Shown: positions 26,675-37,322 of the stretch, piece after piece
Position numbering within the stretch: the stretch's first letter is position 1
Layout: the number at the start of each line of letters is the position of its first letter
From: Paenalkalicoccus suaedae
GTDB taxonomy: Bacteria > Bacillota > Bacilli > Bacillales > Salisediminibacteriaceae
Assembly (NCBI RefSeq): GCF_006965545.2
Contig: NZ_CP041372.2
Span: forward strand, 1,922,001 to 1,986,000
Length of the DNA: 64,000 nt
Reading direction: 5' to 3'
Notes under the pieces: generated by a model
Told to the model about the DNA's origin: nothing
Databases searched by the model: none
What the model saw: the letters and a program-made list of their open reading frames with translations, nothing else
Program-made: the position numbers and the translations under genes

Positions 26675-27996
26675 CTTTCTGGTTGATCGCTTTTTTCTTG
26701 TAAATATTCGAAGTAAATAGAGGAGTCCTTTGCTACAAAGCCACTCAGCTCGTACACTTCTTTTTCTTCATAAAACTTTTGAGACTTTAAGATCGTCTCT
26801 GTTTTAAATCGGTGGAGGATATGCCCGTCCTTTGCATGCACCCGAGTAAAGTATGGGGAGAACATGGATGATACCTCTTTTTCGAGACGTTCTAAAAATC
26901 GATGACGATCAGCGGGATCTACTGCGCTCATGTAAAAAGCTTGTTTGTTAGCTCCTACGATCGATGGCTTCATTTTATCCTGCTTATTAAAGATAGTAAG
27001 CATCGGAATCTCAGAAGCTCCGAGCTCATTAATAAGTTTTAAAACGGATCGTTCATGATTGTCTGCGTCATCATTTGATCCATCAATGACATGGACGAGA
27101 AAATCTGCTTCTGTCACCTCTTCAAGCGTAGAGCGAAAGGCTGCAATGAGCGTCGTTGGTAGTTGCTGAATAAATCCAACGGTGTCTGTTAATAGCACAG
27201 AGAAGCCTGAAGGGAGAGCAATTTGCTTCGTTGTTGGGTCTAGCGTTGCAAACAGTTGATCTTCCTCTAGCGTATTTGCATCTGTTAGTCGGTTTAATAG
27301 CGTTGATTTACCTGCATTCGTGTACCCGACAATCGCCACTTGGAACGCCTGATTCTTTTTACGACGCTCTCGATATTGAACGCGATGCTTCGCTACTTGT
27401 TCGAGCTGTCGTTTAATTTCCGTCATGCGGCTTCGAATGTGACGTTGATCCGTTTCCAGCTTTGTCTCACCAGGTCCTCTTGTTCCTATTCCTCCACCTA
27501 GACGTGATAAACTGACACCTTGTCCACGTAATCTAGGTAACGTATAGGATAGTTGTGCAAGCTCTACCTGTAAAATACCTTCTCTTGATTTTGCTCGTTG
27601 TGCAAATATATCTAAGATAAGTTGCGTACGATCTAATACAGCAACGTCTAATGCATTTGAGATATTACGAAGCTGAGAGGGACTTAGCTCATCATTAAAA
27701 ATAACAAGTGAGGCATCCGTTTCTTCGATTGCTAAAGAAAGCTCCTCAAGCTTCCCTTTACCTATATAAGTAGCTGTTTTAGGTTGATTGAGCGCCTGTG
27801 TAACTGTGAGAACGACTTCACCACCAGCTGTTTTAGTAAGAGCTTTTAGCTCCTCCACGCGATAGGCAAAGTCCTCCTCCGTTACCTGTTGACGCATGAC
27901 GCCAACTAAGATGACGCGCTCATGAGTGCGTTCGGTTACGTTGTCGATAATAATCTTGCTCCCTTCTACTTTTAAACTCCATGTCTGCGAATGCAC
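26668..27996 (-). CDS. hflX: ribosome-associated GTPase HflX
   Basis: HflX binds the 50S subunit and splits stalled ribosomes. Within the 442-residue frame are the N-terminal ERVILVGV block, the glycine-rich LSRLGGGIGTRGPGETKLE segment, and the GTPase motifs GYTNAGKST (G1), DTVGFIQQLP (G3) and NKQD (G4). The start is unclear: the frame reaches back to GTG 27996 inside the end of spoVK, but family alignments would place the true N-terminus close to ERVILVG, around 27920. Confidence 0.93.
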   Translation of the reverse strand: MHSQTWSLKVEGSKIIIDNVTERTHERVILVGVMRQQVTEEDFAYRVEELKALTKTAGGEVVLTVTQALNQPKTATYIGKGKLEELSLAIEETDASLVIFNDELSPSQLRNISNALDVAVLDRTQLILDIFAQRAKSREGILQVELAQLSYTLPRLRGQGVSLSRLGGGIGTRGPGETKLETDQRHIRSRMTEIKRQLEQVAKHRVQYRERRKKNQAFQVAIVGYTNAGKSTLLNRLTDANTLEEDQLFATLDPTTKQIALPSGFSVLLTDTVGFIQQLPTTLIAAFRSTLEEVTEADFLVHVIDGSNDDADNHERSVLKLINELGASEIPMLTIFNKQDKMKPSIVGANKQAFYMSAVDPADRHRFLERLEKEVSSMFSPYFTRVHAKDGHILHRFKTETILKSQKFYEEKEVYELSGFVAKDSSIYFEYLQEKSDQPERW

Positions 27997-28843
27997 GCCT
28001 CATATCTTGAGGGAGGATACGTGTTAAATCCCTCGTTGTCCGATTTTCTTCTCGAAGCAACCTGACAGATTGAGCGCGCACGACATGATCAAACAGCGAT
28101 CTGATAAATCGCCCGTTTGGTATCGAATTATCTTTTGAATGCAGAATAGCTAACTCTCTCATAAAGACACTTTCTATATTTTCGCCCACTAAAGAGGCTT
28201 GGTCAAGTCGTGACATAAATATCTGATAAAGCTCCTTGTTTGTAAAGTCATCGAAGGGAATGATCTCTCCGATCCGAGACGTGAGCCCAGCGTTTGTTTG
28301 CAGAAGCTGCCCCATCTCAACTGGGTAGCCAGCTAAAATAACAATTAACTCATCCTTGTAATCCTCCATTAGCTTTACTAACGTATCGACAGCCTCGCGC
28401 CCAAAATCCTTCTCTCCGCCTCTTGAGAGAGCATAGGCTTCATCAATAAATAAAATGCCACCTAGTGCTTGAGTGACGCACTGCTTCATTCTTTGCGCAG
28501 TGTGACCAACGTACTCCCCGACTAGATCTGACCTGGAGACTTCTATAAGCTTATTCTCTTTTATATACCCAATTTTGTAGAAAATAGTAGCAAGCTCCCG
28601 AGCGACTGAGGTCTTCCCCGTCCCCGGATTTCCAATAAACATCATGTGGCGAGCCTTCGTCAAAGCCGGTAGCTTTGCATTTGTTCGCTCTTTATCTATT
28701 TGAAGCGATGCATATAAGCGCTCAAGATATCGTTTCATATCAGCTAGACCTACAAACGTTGCTAATGAAGCAAGCTCCTTACTTACCTGCTTCTCTTTTT
28801 CGATCGTAAAGGATATACGTCCTTTCAGTCGCTCTTTAGCCAT
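27920..28843 (-). CDS. spoVK: stage V sporulation AAA ATPase SpoVK
   Basis: A 307-residue AAA+ ATPase of the CbxX/CfqX type: Walker A GNPGTGKTS, Walker B GGILFIDEAYAL and the following DTLVKLMEDY segment. SpoVK acts in the mother cell during late spore maturation. The start ATG has GGGAGGAGG ahead. It heads the spoVK-hflX-ynbB cluster, as in B. subtilis. Confidence 0.96.
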   Translation of the reverse strand: MAKERLKGRISFTIEKEKQVSKELASLATFVGLADMKRYLERLYASLQIDKERTNAKLPALTKARHMMFIGNPGTGKTSVARELATIFYKIGYIKENKLIEVSRSDLVGEYVGHTAQRMKQCVTQALGGILFIDEAYALSRGGEKDFGREAVDTLVKLMEDYKDELIVILAGYPVEMGQLLQTNAGLTSRIGEIIPFDDFTNKELYQIFMSRLDQASLVGENIESVFMRELAILHSKDNSIPNGRFIRSLFDHVVRAQSVRLLREENRTTRDLTRILPQDMRRAFADMEFKSRREQDYYRQRNRTHS

Positions 28844-28900
28844 ACTCTCGCCTCCTCCCTACACGATACGTGATAGGGACCTAGATGTGCATGAGAGGGT

Positions 28901-28938
28901 AAAAAAAGTACCATGGCCGAGTGTCGACCATGATACTT
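28901..28938 (-). terminator. terminator after hfq
   Basis: On the minus strand AGTATCATGG pairs with CCATGGTACT (one G-U) and is followed by seven T, just past the hfq stop. Confidence 0.9.
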
Positions 28939-28942
28939 CATC

Positions 28943-29176
28943 TTACTTTGTATCTTGCTGGAGCGAGACATTTCTTTGCGGCGAAAACGTGGAGATTGCA
29001 TGCTTATAAACAAGCTGCTGTTTTCCATCCGTATCAAGAATGACAGTAAAGTTATCAAAGCTCTTTACATGTCCTCGAAGCTGAAATCCATTTAACAGGA
29101 ATACGGTTACTGGAATATTTTCTTTTCGTAACTGATTTAAAAACTGATCTTGGATATTAACCGGCTGTTGCTTCAT
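28943..29176 (-). CDS. hfq: RNA chaperone Hfq
   Basis: A 77-residue Sm-fold protein with the Sm1 block ([21 protein letters not shown]) partly quoted here as NGFQLRGHV, and Sm2 KHAISTFSP. It binds small RNAs as a hexamer. AGGGGG precedes ATG 29176. It is the last gene after miaA, the common Bacillus order. Confidence 0.97.
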   Translation of the reverse strand: MKQQPVNIQDQFLNQLRKENIPVTVFLLNGFQLRGHVKSFDNFTVILDTDGKQQLVYKHAISTFSPQRNVSLQQDTK

Positions 29177-29222
29177 GAGTTTGTCCCCCTCTATTGTCTA
29201 CACTACATGTATTATTCTATTA

Positions 29223-30146
29223 TTATGCCCACTTTCCTTCTATAAATTCAATCATTTCTTTTATTCTTTCATCACGTGAATGGCTCATATCAAACCATGT
29301 AACGGGCATTTTGTTACGGAACCATGTTAATTGCCGTTTAGCAAATCTGCGAGACTGCTTTTTAAGCTCTTCTAAACTCGTTTTTATGTCTTCCTCGCCT
29401 CGAATAGCAGGTAATAATTCTTTATATCCGATAGCTTGCATCGACTGAGCATTTTCGTAGCCTGATTCATAGAGGCGTGTGGCTTCTTTCAACAGACCTT
29501 CTCGCATCATGAGCTCACAGCGTTCGTTAATGCGAGTATACAATGCTTCACGCTCCATCGTAAGTCCAATAAGGATAAAGTCGAAGGGACTTTCTTTTAG
29601 CTCTTCTGCTGATTGATCTATTTTTTCACCGGTAAGCTCGATAATCTCAAGAGCTCGAATCACTTTACGAATGTTATTGGGATGAATTGTCGCTGCACGG
29701 TCGGCATCTTTTGAAGCTAATAGCTTATGAAGCGCCTCACTTCCATGCTCTGCCTCATACGCCTCATATTTTTGACGCACCGACTCATCTTCCCCAATCT
29801 CTGAAAATTGATAGTTGTAAAGCAGGCCTTGAATGTACATGCCAGTCCCACCAACTATCATCGGCACCTTACCACGACTTACAATATCCTCGATTAATTC
29901 TGTTGCTTGCGTGCGAAAATCAGCTGCGGAGTATGATTCGTCTGGTGTTAATACGTCAATTAAGTGGTGAGGAACCCCGGCTGTTTCTTCCGGTTTAATC
30001 TTAGCTGTGCCTATATCCATTTCTTTATACACCTGCATCGAATCACCGCTAATCACTTCTCCATTGAAATGCTTAGCTAGACGTATGCTTGTCTCTGTTT
30101 TGCCGACTGCCGTCGGACCAATAATGACAATTAATTTAGGCTTCAT
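29223..30146 (-). CDS. miaA: tRNA dimethylallyltransferase MiaA
   Basis: Adds dimethylallyl to N6 of A37 in tRNAs reading U-starting codons; MiaB, also in the window, then methylthiolates it. 307 residues with P-loop GPTAVGKTE, SGDSMQVYKEMDIGTAK, VGGTGMY and RFAKRQLTWFRN. It overlaps the upstream methyltransferase gene by four bases (ATGA), with GGAGGGG ahead. Confidence 0.97.
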   Translation of the reverse strand: MKPKLIVIIGPTAVGKTETSIRLAKHFNGEVISGDSMQVYKEMDIGTAKIKPEETAGVPHHLIDVLTPDESYSAADFRTQATELIEDIVSRGKVPMIVGGTGMYIQGLLYNYQFSEIGEDESVRQKYEAYEAEHGSEALHKLLASKDADRAATIHPNNIRKVIRALEIIELTGEKIDQSAEELKESPFDFILIGLTMEREALYTRINERCELMMREGLLKEATRLYESGYENAQSMQAIGYKELLPAIRGEEDIKTSLEELKKQSRRFAKRQLTWFRNKMPVTWFDMSHSRDERIKEMIEFIEGKWA

Positions 30147-30928
30147 AAGGACCCCTCCGAACAGTCGATCACACCGTATATATGACTTGCTTGCCTATCG
30201 ATCTTTTCAAACCCGAAATGGTCAAATACGGGACTATGATAAGAATCTTTTAAAACGACGCGCTTTCTTGCAACGCGTTTAGCGTGTAAAACGGCTGCTT
30301 CTGATAAAGCTTCTCCATTCGCAAAGGCGCGTAAGGCGTTTATCCCATTCGAGCTTGCGACCTGCTCGTGGAACATAGGATCAAAATAAATGATATCCTG
30401 AGAGTTTGTCGGCTGCTCTATCAACCATTCCGTATAGTCGTATGTTTGCACTGTTATTCGTCTCATCGCTTGCGTTAGCTCATCGAGCTCACTCTCATAG
30501 GTTTGGAGACCGTGTTTCACTATGTTAGCTGTATACGGTACGGACTCCAATCCGATAACTTGCCCTTTAGGCGTGGCCACACTTAGTATAATCGCATCAG
30601 ATCCCAGTCCCAGAGTGCAATCAACGATTTTATCGTCAGGACTAATATTTGCTGCTTTTATGAGTGGATCCCGTCCTGATCGTCTTATTTCTAAAGCGCG
30701 CAAATGAGATCCACTTGGGTGGAAATAAAATGCTTCTTTTTGTCCTTTTTTGAACAAATCGACTCTTGTTGCTTTGACGACTACTAATATATCGCTATCT
30801 TCTAGCATCTTGTCTATAGAGTGGCGTTCACGAGGTACATACGTGTAGCCCCACTCCTTGGCTAGCTCCATTGCTTTTGGCTGAAGTATTTCTCTACGTT
30901 TACTTGCTGTCGTTACGGCTACTTCCAT
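30143..30928 (-). CDS. SAM-dependent methyltransferase, RsmJ-like
   Basis: A 261-residue class I methyltransferase with motif I VDCTLGLGSDAI, acidic loop GLESVPY and motif IV IIYFDPMF. The pattern, with SHLRALEIRRSGRDPLI ahead of motif I, resembles the RsmJ/DUF548 group, whose E. coli member methylates 16S rRNA. The target in this organism is not shown. The start overlaps the mutL stop by one base (TAATG), and the gene overlaps miaA, so it is within the mutS-mutL-miaA-hfq operon. Confidence 0.85.
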   Translation of the reverse strand: MEVAVTTASKRREILQPKAMELAKEWGYTYVPRERHSIDKMLEDSDILVVVKATRVDLFKKGQKEAFYFHPSGSHLRALEIRRSGRDPLIKAANISPDDKIVDCTLGLGSDAIILSVATPKGQVIGLESVPYTANIVKHGLQTYESELDELTQAMRRITVQTYDYTEWLIEQPTNSQDIIYFDPMFHEQVASSNGINALRAFANGEALSEAAVLHAKRVARKRVVLKDSYHSPVFDHFGFEKIDRQASHIYGVIDCSEGSL

Positions 30929-32889
30929 TAATTCATCACTCGTTTAAACAATTTTTCGATTTCATAGGTAGAATAGTGCACAATAATTGGTCGTCCATGT
31001 GGGCACGTATATGGGCTTTGACACAACCGTAAATCCAATAATAAACGCTCCATATCACGCTTTTCTAGATGATGATTAGCTTTAATGGATCCTTTACAAG
31101 ACATTAGGATTGCGGCATCTTCTCGCAACTCTTTCACATTAATTTTGCGAAGCTTACGTAGTTGCTCCAGCATCTCAAGAATCGTATCCTCCTCTTCTCC
31201 CTTTGGGAACCAAGTAGGGTAAGCTCGTACTAGATAGCTTAGCTTGCCAAATGGCTCTAAAAACAGACCTACCTGTTCTAGGTCCTCTATATGGGCAGCA
31301 ATCATACTAGCCTCCTGCTGCGTAAAATCAAAGGTAAGAGGGACAAGGAGTTCTTGTACTTCCTGTGTTGGATGTGCTAATTTTTCTACATAAAATTCGT
31401 ATTTAATTCTTTCTTGTGCCGCATGTTGATCAATCATATAAAAGCCTGTCTCGTTCTCGGCTAAAATATACGTGCCGTGCAACTGTCCAATTACGTGTAG
31501 CTGTGGCATGGTAGAGGTAGTTGTGTCAGTAGAAGCTACCTCATCGCTTGATTTGTCCATATCACTTGAGTATGCATCACTGTTTGCATCAGTTTCATTC
31601 TCTTCTCTATTTGAAGGTGTATGATCTACCGGACTTTTCGTATACTCGTTAATCGAACTCGAAACTCGTTGTTCATCTCTTAACTCCTCAGCATCAGACT
31701 TCTCCACTCTAGTAGACGCTTGAGTCGACTCGCCTGGATACGTAGCTGCAGATTCCTTAGCCTGCTCACGAAGCCATGAAGTCTCTTCTGTCTGGACCTC
31801 GTTTTTACCTTGTTCTCTTTCTTTTGCCGGATCAAACGAAAACGCTAGTTGCTCTGATTGCACCTTTTGCTTTGGCTTTTCTTTTTGCATCGACGGAATA
31901 AGCGTCTCTTCTTTAAAGCGTGCGGCAATCGCATCACGAATTAGCTCTTCCATCGCCTGTTCTTTACTTAAACGTACCTCTAGTTTTGATGGATGTACGT
32001 TCACGTCTACTAAAAGAGGATTCATCTCGACGTGTAAGACGACAACAGGGTATTTCCCTATCGGAAGTAACGTGTGGTAGCCTGCTTGAATGGCTCGCAT
32101 CATGGCGTAGTTTTTAACAAATCGACCATTTATAACGGTGGACATATATGATCTGTTCGCCCTCGTAACCTCTGGCCTTGCTAAAAACCCTGTCACCTTA
32201 TAATCTAGTGATTCCGCTTGAAACGGAATCATTTTCTTCGCCATGTTCACCCCATAGATAGCGGCAATCACTCGCAGTAGATCCCCTTTGCCACTTGTTT
32301 CTAAAAGCGTATGGGACTCGTGAGTTAATGTGAATGCAATAGTAGGGTGAGCGAGTGCCATCCGATTCATCACGTCCGTTATGTGTCCGAGCTCTGTGTG
32401 AATGGTTTTGACATACTTTAACCGTGCTGGCGTATTAAAAAAGAGCTCTTCTACAATAATCTCTGTTCCTTTTCTGGCCGACGAGCTTACTCTTTCCGTT
32501 AATTTTCCCGCTTCAAAGGATAGCGTTTCTCCCGATAAACCATCCGATGACGTTTTTAAGGTAAGTTTAGATACGGACGCAATACTTGGTAATGCTTCTC
32601 CTCTAAACCCTAGTGTTTTAATACGAAACAGGTCATGGTCGTGTTTAATTTTACTTGTTGCATGGCGGAGGAATGCCGTCTCTCGGTCATCTGGCTCAAT
32701 GCCGTTCCCGTTATCTAACACGCGAATAGATGCTAAACCGCCGTCTTTGACATCGACGCGAATAGACGTACTCTTTGCATCAATGGCGTTCTCGACTAGT
32801 TCTTTTACAACCGAAGCAGGTCTCTCTACAACTTCACCTGCCGCAATTTTATTCGATAATGTATCAGATAGCTGTTGAATAAGCGCCAT
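30928..32889 (-). CDS. mutL: DNA mismatch repair protein MutL
   Basis: 653 residues: N-terminal GHKL ATPase ([29 protein letters not shown]), a long acidic and polar linker (about residues 340-460), and a C-terminal dimerisation domain with the endonuclease motif DQHA..E....E ([13 protein letters not shown]). So it is a nicking MutL, as expected without MutH. It follows mutS by 12 bases. Confidence 0.97.
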   Translation of the reverse strand: MALIQQLSDTLSNKIAAGEVVERPASVVKELVENAIDAKSTSIRVDVKDGGLASIRVLDNGNGIEPDDRETAFLRHATSKIKHDHDLFRIKTLGFRGEALPSIASVSKLTLKTSSDGLSGETLSFEAGKLTERVSSSARKGTEIIVEELFFNTPARLKYVKTIHTELGHITDVMNRMALAHPTIAFTLTHESHTLLETSGKGDLLRVIAAIYGVNMAKKMIPFQAESLDYKVTGFLARPEVTRANRSYMSTVINGRFVKNYAMMRAIQAGYHTLLPIGKYPVVVLHVEMNPLLVDVNVHPSKLEVRLSKEQAMEELIRDAIAARFKEETLIPSMQKEKPKQKVQSEQLAFSFDPAKEREQGKNEVQTEETSWLREQAKESAATYPGESTQASTRVEKSDAEELRDEQRVSSSINEYTKSPVDHTPSNREENETDANSDAYSSDMDKSSDEVASTDTTTSTMPQLHVIGQLHGTYILAENETGFYMIDQHAAQERIKYEFYVEKLAHPTQEVQELLVPLTFDFTQQEASMIAAHIEDLEQVGLFLEPFGKLSYLVRAYPTWFPKGEEEDTILEMLEQLRKLRKINVKELREDAAILMSCKGSIKANHHLEKRDMERLLLDLRLCQSPYTCPHGRPIIVHYSTYEIEKLFKRVMN

Positions 32890-32901
32890 AGTAATCCCTC
32901 C

Positions 32902-35439
32902 TTACGATAGTTTACGTTGCCATTTATCTACGAGCTCCATCACTTGGAGCGGTGTCATCGTTAAAATATTTGCTTTTGAGACTTCGTCTAATACTTCCTG
33001 TTTGGTCTTCGTCATCGGATCTTCTAAGGCAAACAGCGTAAGTTGCTCCGGCTCCGCCTGCGGCTCGCGATCACGCTCGGACTCTAGCGTCTGTAAAATA
33101 CTTTTCGCTCTCGTTATGAGGCCGTACGGCAGTTCCGCGAGCTCTGCTACATAAATACCATAGCTTCGATCTGCTGCCCCTTCTACAACCTTATGAAGGA
33201 ACACGATGGAATCATTCTCTTCCTTCGCTGATACATGCACATTCCAAAGCTTCGGCAATGTCTCGCTTAGTGCCGTGAGTTCATGATAGTGGGTAGAAAA
33301 TAGGGTCTTCGCACCAATTTCATCATGAATATATTCCATAATCGCTTGCGCTAACGCCATCCCATCATACGTGGATGTGCCGCGTCCAATCTCATCCAGT
33401 AACAGCAAGCTTCGATCCGTCGCATGAAGCACAGCCTGCTTTGTTTCAAGCATTTCTACCATAAACGTACTCTGCCCAGAAGCTAAATCATCCGCCGCGC
33501 CAATTCTCGTAAAGATTTGATCGAAGATTGGGAGTCTAGCTTCCGTTGCTGGTACAAACGATCCTATTTGCGCCATGATAGACGTTAACGCAACTTGTCT
33601 CATATACGTACTTTTACCAGCCATGTTTGGACCGGTAATTAGGAGCATTTGGCGATCATCGCGTAGTTCAATGTCATTGGCCACATAATCACCAGCGTCA
33701 ATTACCTGCTCGACTACAGGATGCCTCGATTCTTTAAGTTGCAACGATCGATCCTCTGTAAATGTAGGTTCTACGTAATTATGTTGCTCCGCTACTTCGG
33801 CAAAACTCTGCAAGCAATCAATTGTGCTGATTCGTTTAGCCACAAGCTGTAACTGCTGGATATATGATTTCACTTGCTCCCTTATCTCTAAGAAAAGCGT
33901 GTGTTCAAGCTTCTCACTTTTTTCTTCCGCTTCTAAAATAAGCACTTCACGCTCTTTTAGCTCAGGAGTAACGTATCTCTCGGCATTTGTAAGTGTTTGC
34001 TTTCTTTCATAGCGCCCTTCCGGTAAGAGTCGAACATTTGCTTTTGTCACTTCAATATAGTAGCCAAACACTTTATTAAACCCAACTTTAAGTGTTTTAA
34101 TTCCTGTTTCCTGACGCTCTTTTTGCTCAAGCTCTGCAATCCAGCTCTTCCCGTTTTGCATCACGTGTCGGTAGTCATCTAACGTACTATTATAGCCGTC
34201 TTTAATTAGATCACCCTCTGTAATACTTATTGGACAATCCTCTTTAATACTTTCCTCTAATAGGGCAACCACTGGGGACATATCCTCCATTGATTGTACA
34301 AGCTTTTCTCCAAAAGAGGTGTTTAGCGCACGCACATTCTCCACTATCTTAGGTACTTGGAGTAACGAGTTTTTGAGCTGAAGTAAATCTCGTCCATTCA
34401 CGTTACCGAAAGAAATTCTTCCGGATAAGCGCTCTAAATCATACACGCCTCGCAGAAGTTCACGAACCTCAACTCGCTCAAAAAAACCATCGATAAACGC
34501 GGAAACAAGCTCTTGTCGGTCTTTTATTTCCTGAACAGAGATCGCCGGTCGTTCGATCCACTGCTTTAACAATCTCGCGCCCATGGATGTCTCGGTTTTA
34601 TCTAAAACGGATAATAAAGAGCCAGCTTTTTTCTTCTCTCTTACGGTTTCAACAAGCTCTAAGTTACGCTTCGAGTGTACGTCCATGAGTAAAAACTGTC
34701 TTGGCTCATAGTACGTCGCTTCTTGCAAATGATCTAGTGCTCGCTTGGTTGTACGTTTTACGTAGTGAATAGCGCGGTAAATGCCACGTTTACACGCATC
34801 ATCTTGTAGTGAGCTTGCAACTGTCTCCGCTTCTTCTAGCGCTGTCTCATTCTCTTCTATTGAAAACGTGGCTGAAACGCGCTCTTTTATTTGCTGAAGG
34901 AACGCCTCACTTAATTCCGATGCGAGTACAATTTCTCTTGCTCGATAAGACGAAATTTCATTTAGCGCGTCTGTCTCATTTACTTTTGTTACACGAACCT
35001 CGCCAGTTGTCATATCAACTGCTACAACAACGATCTGTCCATCGGCTTCCGTGAGCGAAACGAAATAGTTGTTTTGCTTCTCTGTAAGAGCGCCACCCTC
35101 CATGACAGTACCTGGCGTAATGAGTTGCACAACTTCTCGTTTTACAATCCCCTTGACCATTGCCGGATCCTCTGTCTGTTCACAAATCGCTACCTTGTAG
35201 CCTTTTTCTATTAACTGAGAAATGTAGTTACTGGCAGAGTGATGAGGAACACCACACATTGGCGTTGCATCTTCTCCTTTTCCACGCTTTGTCAACGTAA
35301 TTTCAAGCTCTCTTGCTGCATTAATCGCATCCTCAAAAAACAGCTCATAAAAATCTCCGAGCCTAAAAAATAAAAAGGCATCCGTATACTGTGCCTTAAT
35401 TTCCTTATATTGTTTCATCATAGGAGTTTCTTTTGTCAT
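32902..35439 (-). CDS. mutS: DNA mismatch recognition protein MutS
   Basis: 845 residues. The N-terminal mismatch-binding domain carries the Phe-X-Glu type site in RLGDFYELFFEDA, followed by CGVPHHSA. The C-terminal ATPase has TGPNMAGKSTYMRQ (Walker A), LLLDEIGRGTSTYDG (Walker B) and FSTHYHEL. It is the first gene of the mutS-mutL-methyltransferase-miaA-hfq run. Confidence 0.97.
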   Translation of the reverse strand: MTKETPMMKQYKEIKAQYTDAFLFFRLGDFYELFFEDAINAARELEITLTKRGKGEDATPMCGVPHHSASNYISQLIEKGYKVAICEQTEDPAMVKGIVKREVVQLITPGTVMEGGALTEKQNNYFVSLTEADGQIVVVAVDMTTGEVRVTKVNETDALNEISSYRAREIVLASELSEAFLQQIKERVSATFSIEENETALEEAETVASSLQDDACKRGIYRAIHYVKRTTKRALDHLQEATYYEPRQFLLMDVHSKRNLELVETVREKKKAGSLLSVLDKTETSMGARLLKQWIERPAISVQEIKDRQELVSAFIDGFFERVEVRELLRGVYDLERLSGRISFGNVNGRDLLQLKNSLLQVPKIVENVRALNTSFGEKLVQSMEDMSPVVALLEESIKEDCPISITEGDLIKDGYNSTLDDYRHVMQNGKSWIAELEQKERQETGIKTLKVGFNKVFGYYIEVTKANVRLLPEGRYERKQTLTNAERYVTPELKEREVLILEAEEKSEKLEHTLFLEIREQVKSYIQQLQLVAKRISTIDCLQSFAEVAEQHNYVEPTFTEDRSLQLKESRHPVVEQVIDAGDYVANDIELRDDRQMLLITGPNMAGKSTYMRQVALTSIMAQIGSFVPATEARLPIFDQIFTRIGAADDLASGQSTFMVEMLETKQAVLHATDRSLLLLDEIGRGTSTYDGMALAQAIMEYIHDEIGAKTLFSTHYHELTALSETLPKLWNVHVSAKEENDSIVFLHKVVEGAADRSYGIYVAELAELPYGLITRAKSILQTLESERDREPQAEPEQLTLFALEDPMTKTKQEVLDEVSKANILTMTPLQVMELVDKWQRKLS

Positions 35440-35560
35440 TATGTATCAGCCAACCTTTTTGTCATGTTTACTCCGTATATTATAGCATAGCAAGGAGGAA
35501 GGAAGCAGGGTGTACGGCTGACAGGAAAAATAGTCGCATTATTTATATAACAATAGAAAA

Positions 35561-35587
35561 AGGAATCGATTGTGTATATCGATTCCT
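35561..35587 (-). terminator. terminator of cotE
   Basis: On the minus strand AGGAATCGAT pairs with ATCGATTCCT and is followed by TTTT, about 35 bases past the cotE stop. Confidence 0.85.
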
Positions 35588-35620
35588 GCTCTACTTATAC
35601 CTATTGCTATGCGATCGCTA

Positions 35621-36178
35621 CTAGTTTTTCGCTTCTTCTTCTAAAAAATCAGCGTGCAAAGATGCAAAGTCTTCATCTGAAGGGAAGGAATGATCCGTTT
35701 CTTCCTGCTCTTCATATTCCACCTCTTCTACTTCAGCAGATTCCTTCACTTTAACAAGTAGCTTTGTTTCTGCAACAGCTTCAATGCCCATTTCTTTTTG
35801 CACATGCACTTGGACCGTTTTTTTATCAGCCAATATCTTCGCTTCTAGCGTTTGAGGTTGCTGAATTTCCCTTGCTACAATCTCCATGTCAGATAGAATG
35901 TCCCCATCTGACATTTTTAAGACAATTGGCTCTTTGTATTCGATTGTTTCTGTTGCTACTTTTGTCTTCGTATCGTCCTCTGTCGAGTACCAAAGGTTAA
36001 TATCATAGGTGCCGCTGATCTCTACGTCTTGCCCATCTAGCGTTGTTTGAAAGCGGTGGTTGATAATCCAGCACCCTAAAATGTTAGTTGGCGTCTCTTC
36101 TGGCTGGATGCGATCAAATGTTTCTTGAAACGATGTCCCTTTACCACATATGGCTTTCGTTATAATTTCGCGATACAC
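35621..36178 (-). CDS. cotE: outer spore coat morphogenetic protein CotE
   Basis: CotE organises the outer coat in the mother cell. The 185-residue product starts MYREIITKAICGKG and has the family segments NILGCWIINHRF and GTYDINLWYS, and an acidic C-terminal tail typical of CotE. It starts at GTG 36178 with AAAGGGGG ahead. A CATACTT upstream may be part of a sigma-E -10 box, but this is weak. Confidence 0.95.
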   Translation of the reverse strand: MYREIITKAICGKGTSFQETFDRIQPEETPTNILGCWIINHRFQTTLDGQDVEISGTYDINLWYSTEDDTKTKVATETIEYKEPIVLKMSDGDILSDMEIVAREIQQPQTLEAKILADKKTVQVHVQKEMGIEAVAETKLLVKVKESAEVEEVEYEEQEETDHSFPSDEDFASLHADFLEEEAKN

Positions 36179-36311
36179 GAGTTTTTACCCCCTTTACGAA
36201 TGCAATCTACTGACAGCATATGCAGGACTGTCCGAAGTATGACAAAGCAAGGTTGCAACTTCCGCTCTATTTGTTAAAATAAGGAATACATTTTCTTAGG
36301 AGGCTACATAA

Positions 36312-36827
36312 ATGACAGTTTCTATTTCGTTACGACCACTCTCTTTAGATGACGCACCATGGATCCAGCACGAAGTAAGTGATCCAGATATTGCGAAATC
36401 TACACTTACTATTCCCCACCCTTATCCAGAGGATGGTGCCACCATGTTCCTTCAAGCCGTTTTAGCAAAACAACGAGCCGGGGAGATCGAGATCTTTGCC
36501 ATTGTTGATGATAAAACACAACAAAACATTGGTGTTATTAACCTTAATATTAATGTGAATCTTAATCACGGGGAGATAGGGTATTGGATTAGCAAAAGAA
36601 ATTGGGGAAAAGGGTATGCGACAGAGGCGAGTAGAGCGATCATCCAATTAGGCTTTCAACGTCTAAATCTCCATCGAATTTATGGTCGGGCATTTGCTTC
36701 AAACGTAGGATCCTCAAGAGTTTTAGAGAAGGCAGGATTACGCTACGAAGGAACGCTACGTGAGCATCTGAAGCGTGATAGTACTTATCACGATACGAAG
36801 GTGTACGGTCTTTTAAAGACAGACTAA
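36312..36827 (+). CDS. GNAT family N-acetyltransferase (RimJ/RimL type)
   Basis: A 171-residue acetyltransferase with the acetyl-CoA loop NWGKGYATEA (R/Q-x-x-G-x-A type), IGYWI before it and VGSSRVLEKAGLRYEGTLRE after it, the signature of RimJ/RimL-type enzymes. The substrate is not known. The start has TAGGAGG ahead. It is divergent from cotE and converges on ricA. Confidence 0.9.
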   Translation: MTVSISLRPLSLDDAPWIQHEVSDPDIAKSTLTIPHPYPEDGATMFLQAVLAKQRAGEIEIFAIVDDKTQQNIGVINLNINVNLNHGEIGYWISKRNWGKGYATEASRAIIQLGFQRLNLHRIYGRAFASNVGSSRVLEKAGLRYEGTLREHLKRDSTYHDTKVYGLLKTD

Positions 36828-36828
36828 A

Positions 36829-36890
36829 AAACACCTCCCAACGAGCTAGGAAAGGAATTACTCCTTTCCCTACTCTCTTGGGAGATGTTT
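36829..36890. terminator. bidirectional terminator region between the GNAT gene and ricA
   Basis: An outer stem CACCTCCCAA/TTGGGAGATG encloses an inner hairpin GGAAAGGA/TCCTTTCC. A and T runs on both sides suit both converging genes. Confidence 0.8.
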
Positions 36891-36902
36891 GTTCATTTAC
36901 TA

Positions 36903-37322
36903 TTAGCAGTGGTCAAACGGATTTTTTGTCGTTGTGCCTTTTAGCACATCGCCACCAGATGACTCGATAATCTTTTTCGTCACTGTGTTAGAGATCGTGT
37001 TACTCACCATTTGCAAAATATCGTTTACTTCCATCTGAGATTGCTTAAACTCTTTTACGAGTGGAATATCATCTAGCTCATCCTGAAGCGCATCGATTTT
37101 TGCATCTGTTTCTTTTAATGCTTCTGTTTTTTGATAGTGCTTTAAATTTACCGCTTCTTTTTGTAGCTTTTTAATTTGCGCAATGATTTCTTGCGTACGA
37201 AGATGATCGTTAATTTGTAGCTCCGCGCGCTTAAAGAAATCTACTTCCTCTGTCTCTGCGATTAAATCCGCTAGCTCACGTGCTTTATCTAATACTTCTT
37301 GTTTACTTCTATACTCTGCCAT
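36903..37322 (-). CDS. ricA: RicA family protein YmcA
   Basis: 139 helical residues (KSRQEVLDK-type start, EYRSKQEVLDKARELADLIA in part), a member of the YlbF/YmcA family. In B. subtilis it forms the RicAFT complex with YlbF and YaaT, needed for competence, biofilm formation, sporulation and mRNA maturation by RNase Y, whose gene rny is also in this window. The terminal Cys residue (NPFDHC) fits the Fe-S-linked family tail. The start overlaps the miaB stop (TAATG). Confidence 0.93.
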   Translation of the reverse strand: MAEYRSKQEVLDKARELADLIAETEEVDFFKRAELQINDHLRTQEIIAQIKKLQKEAVNLKHYQKTEALKETDAKIDALQDELDDIPLVKEFKQSQMEVNDILQMVSNTISNTVTKKIIESSGGDVLKGTTTKNPFDHC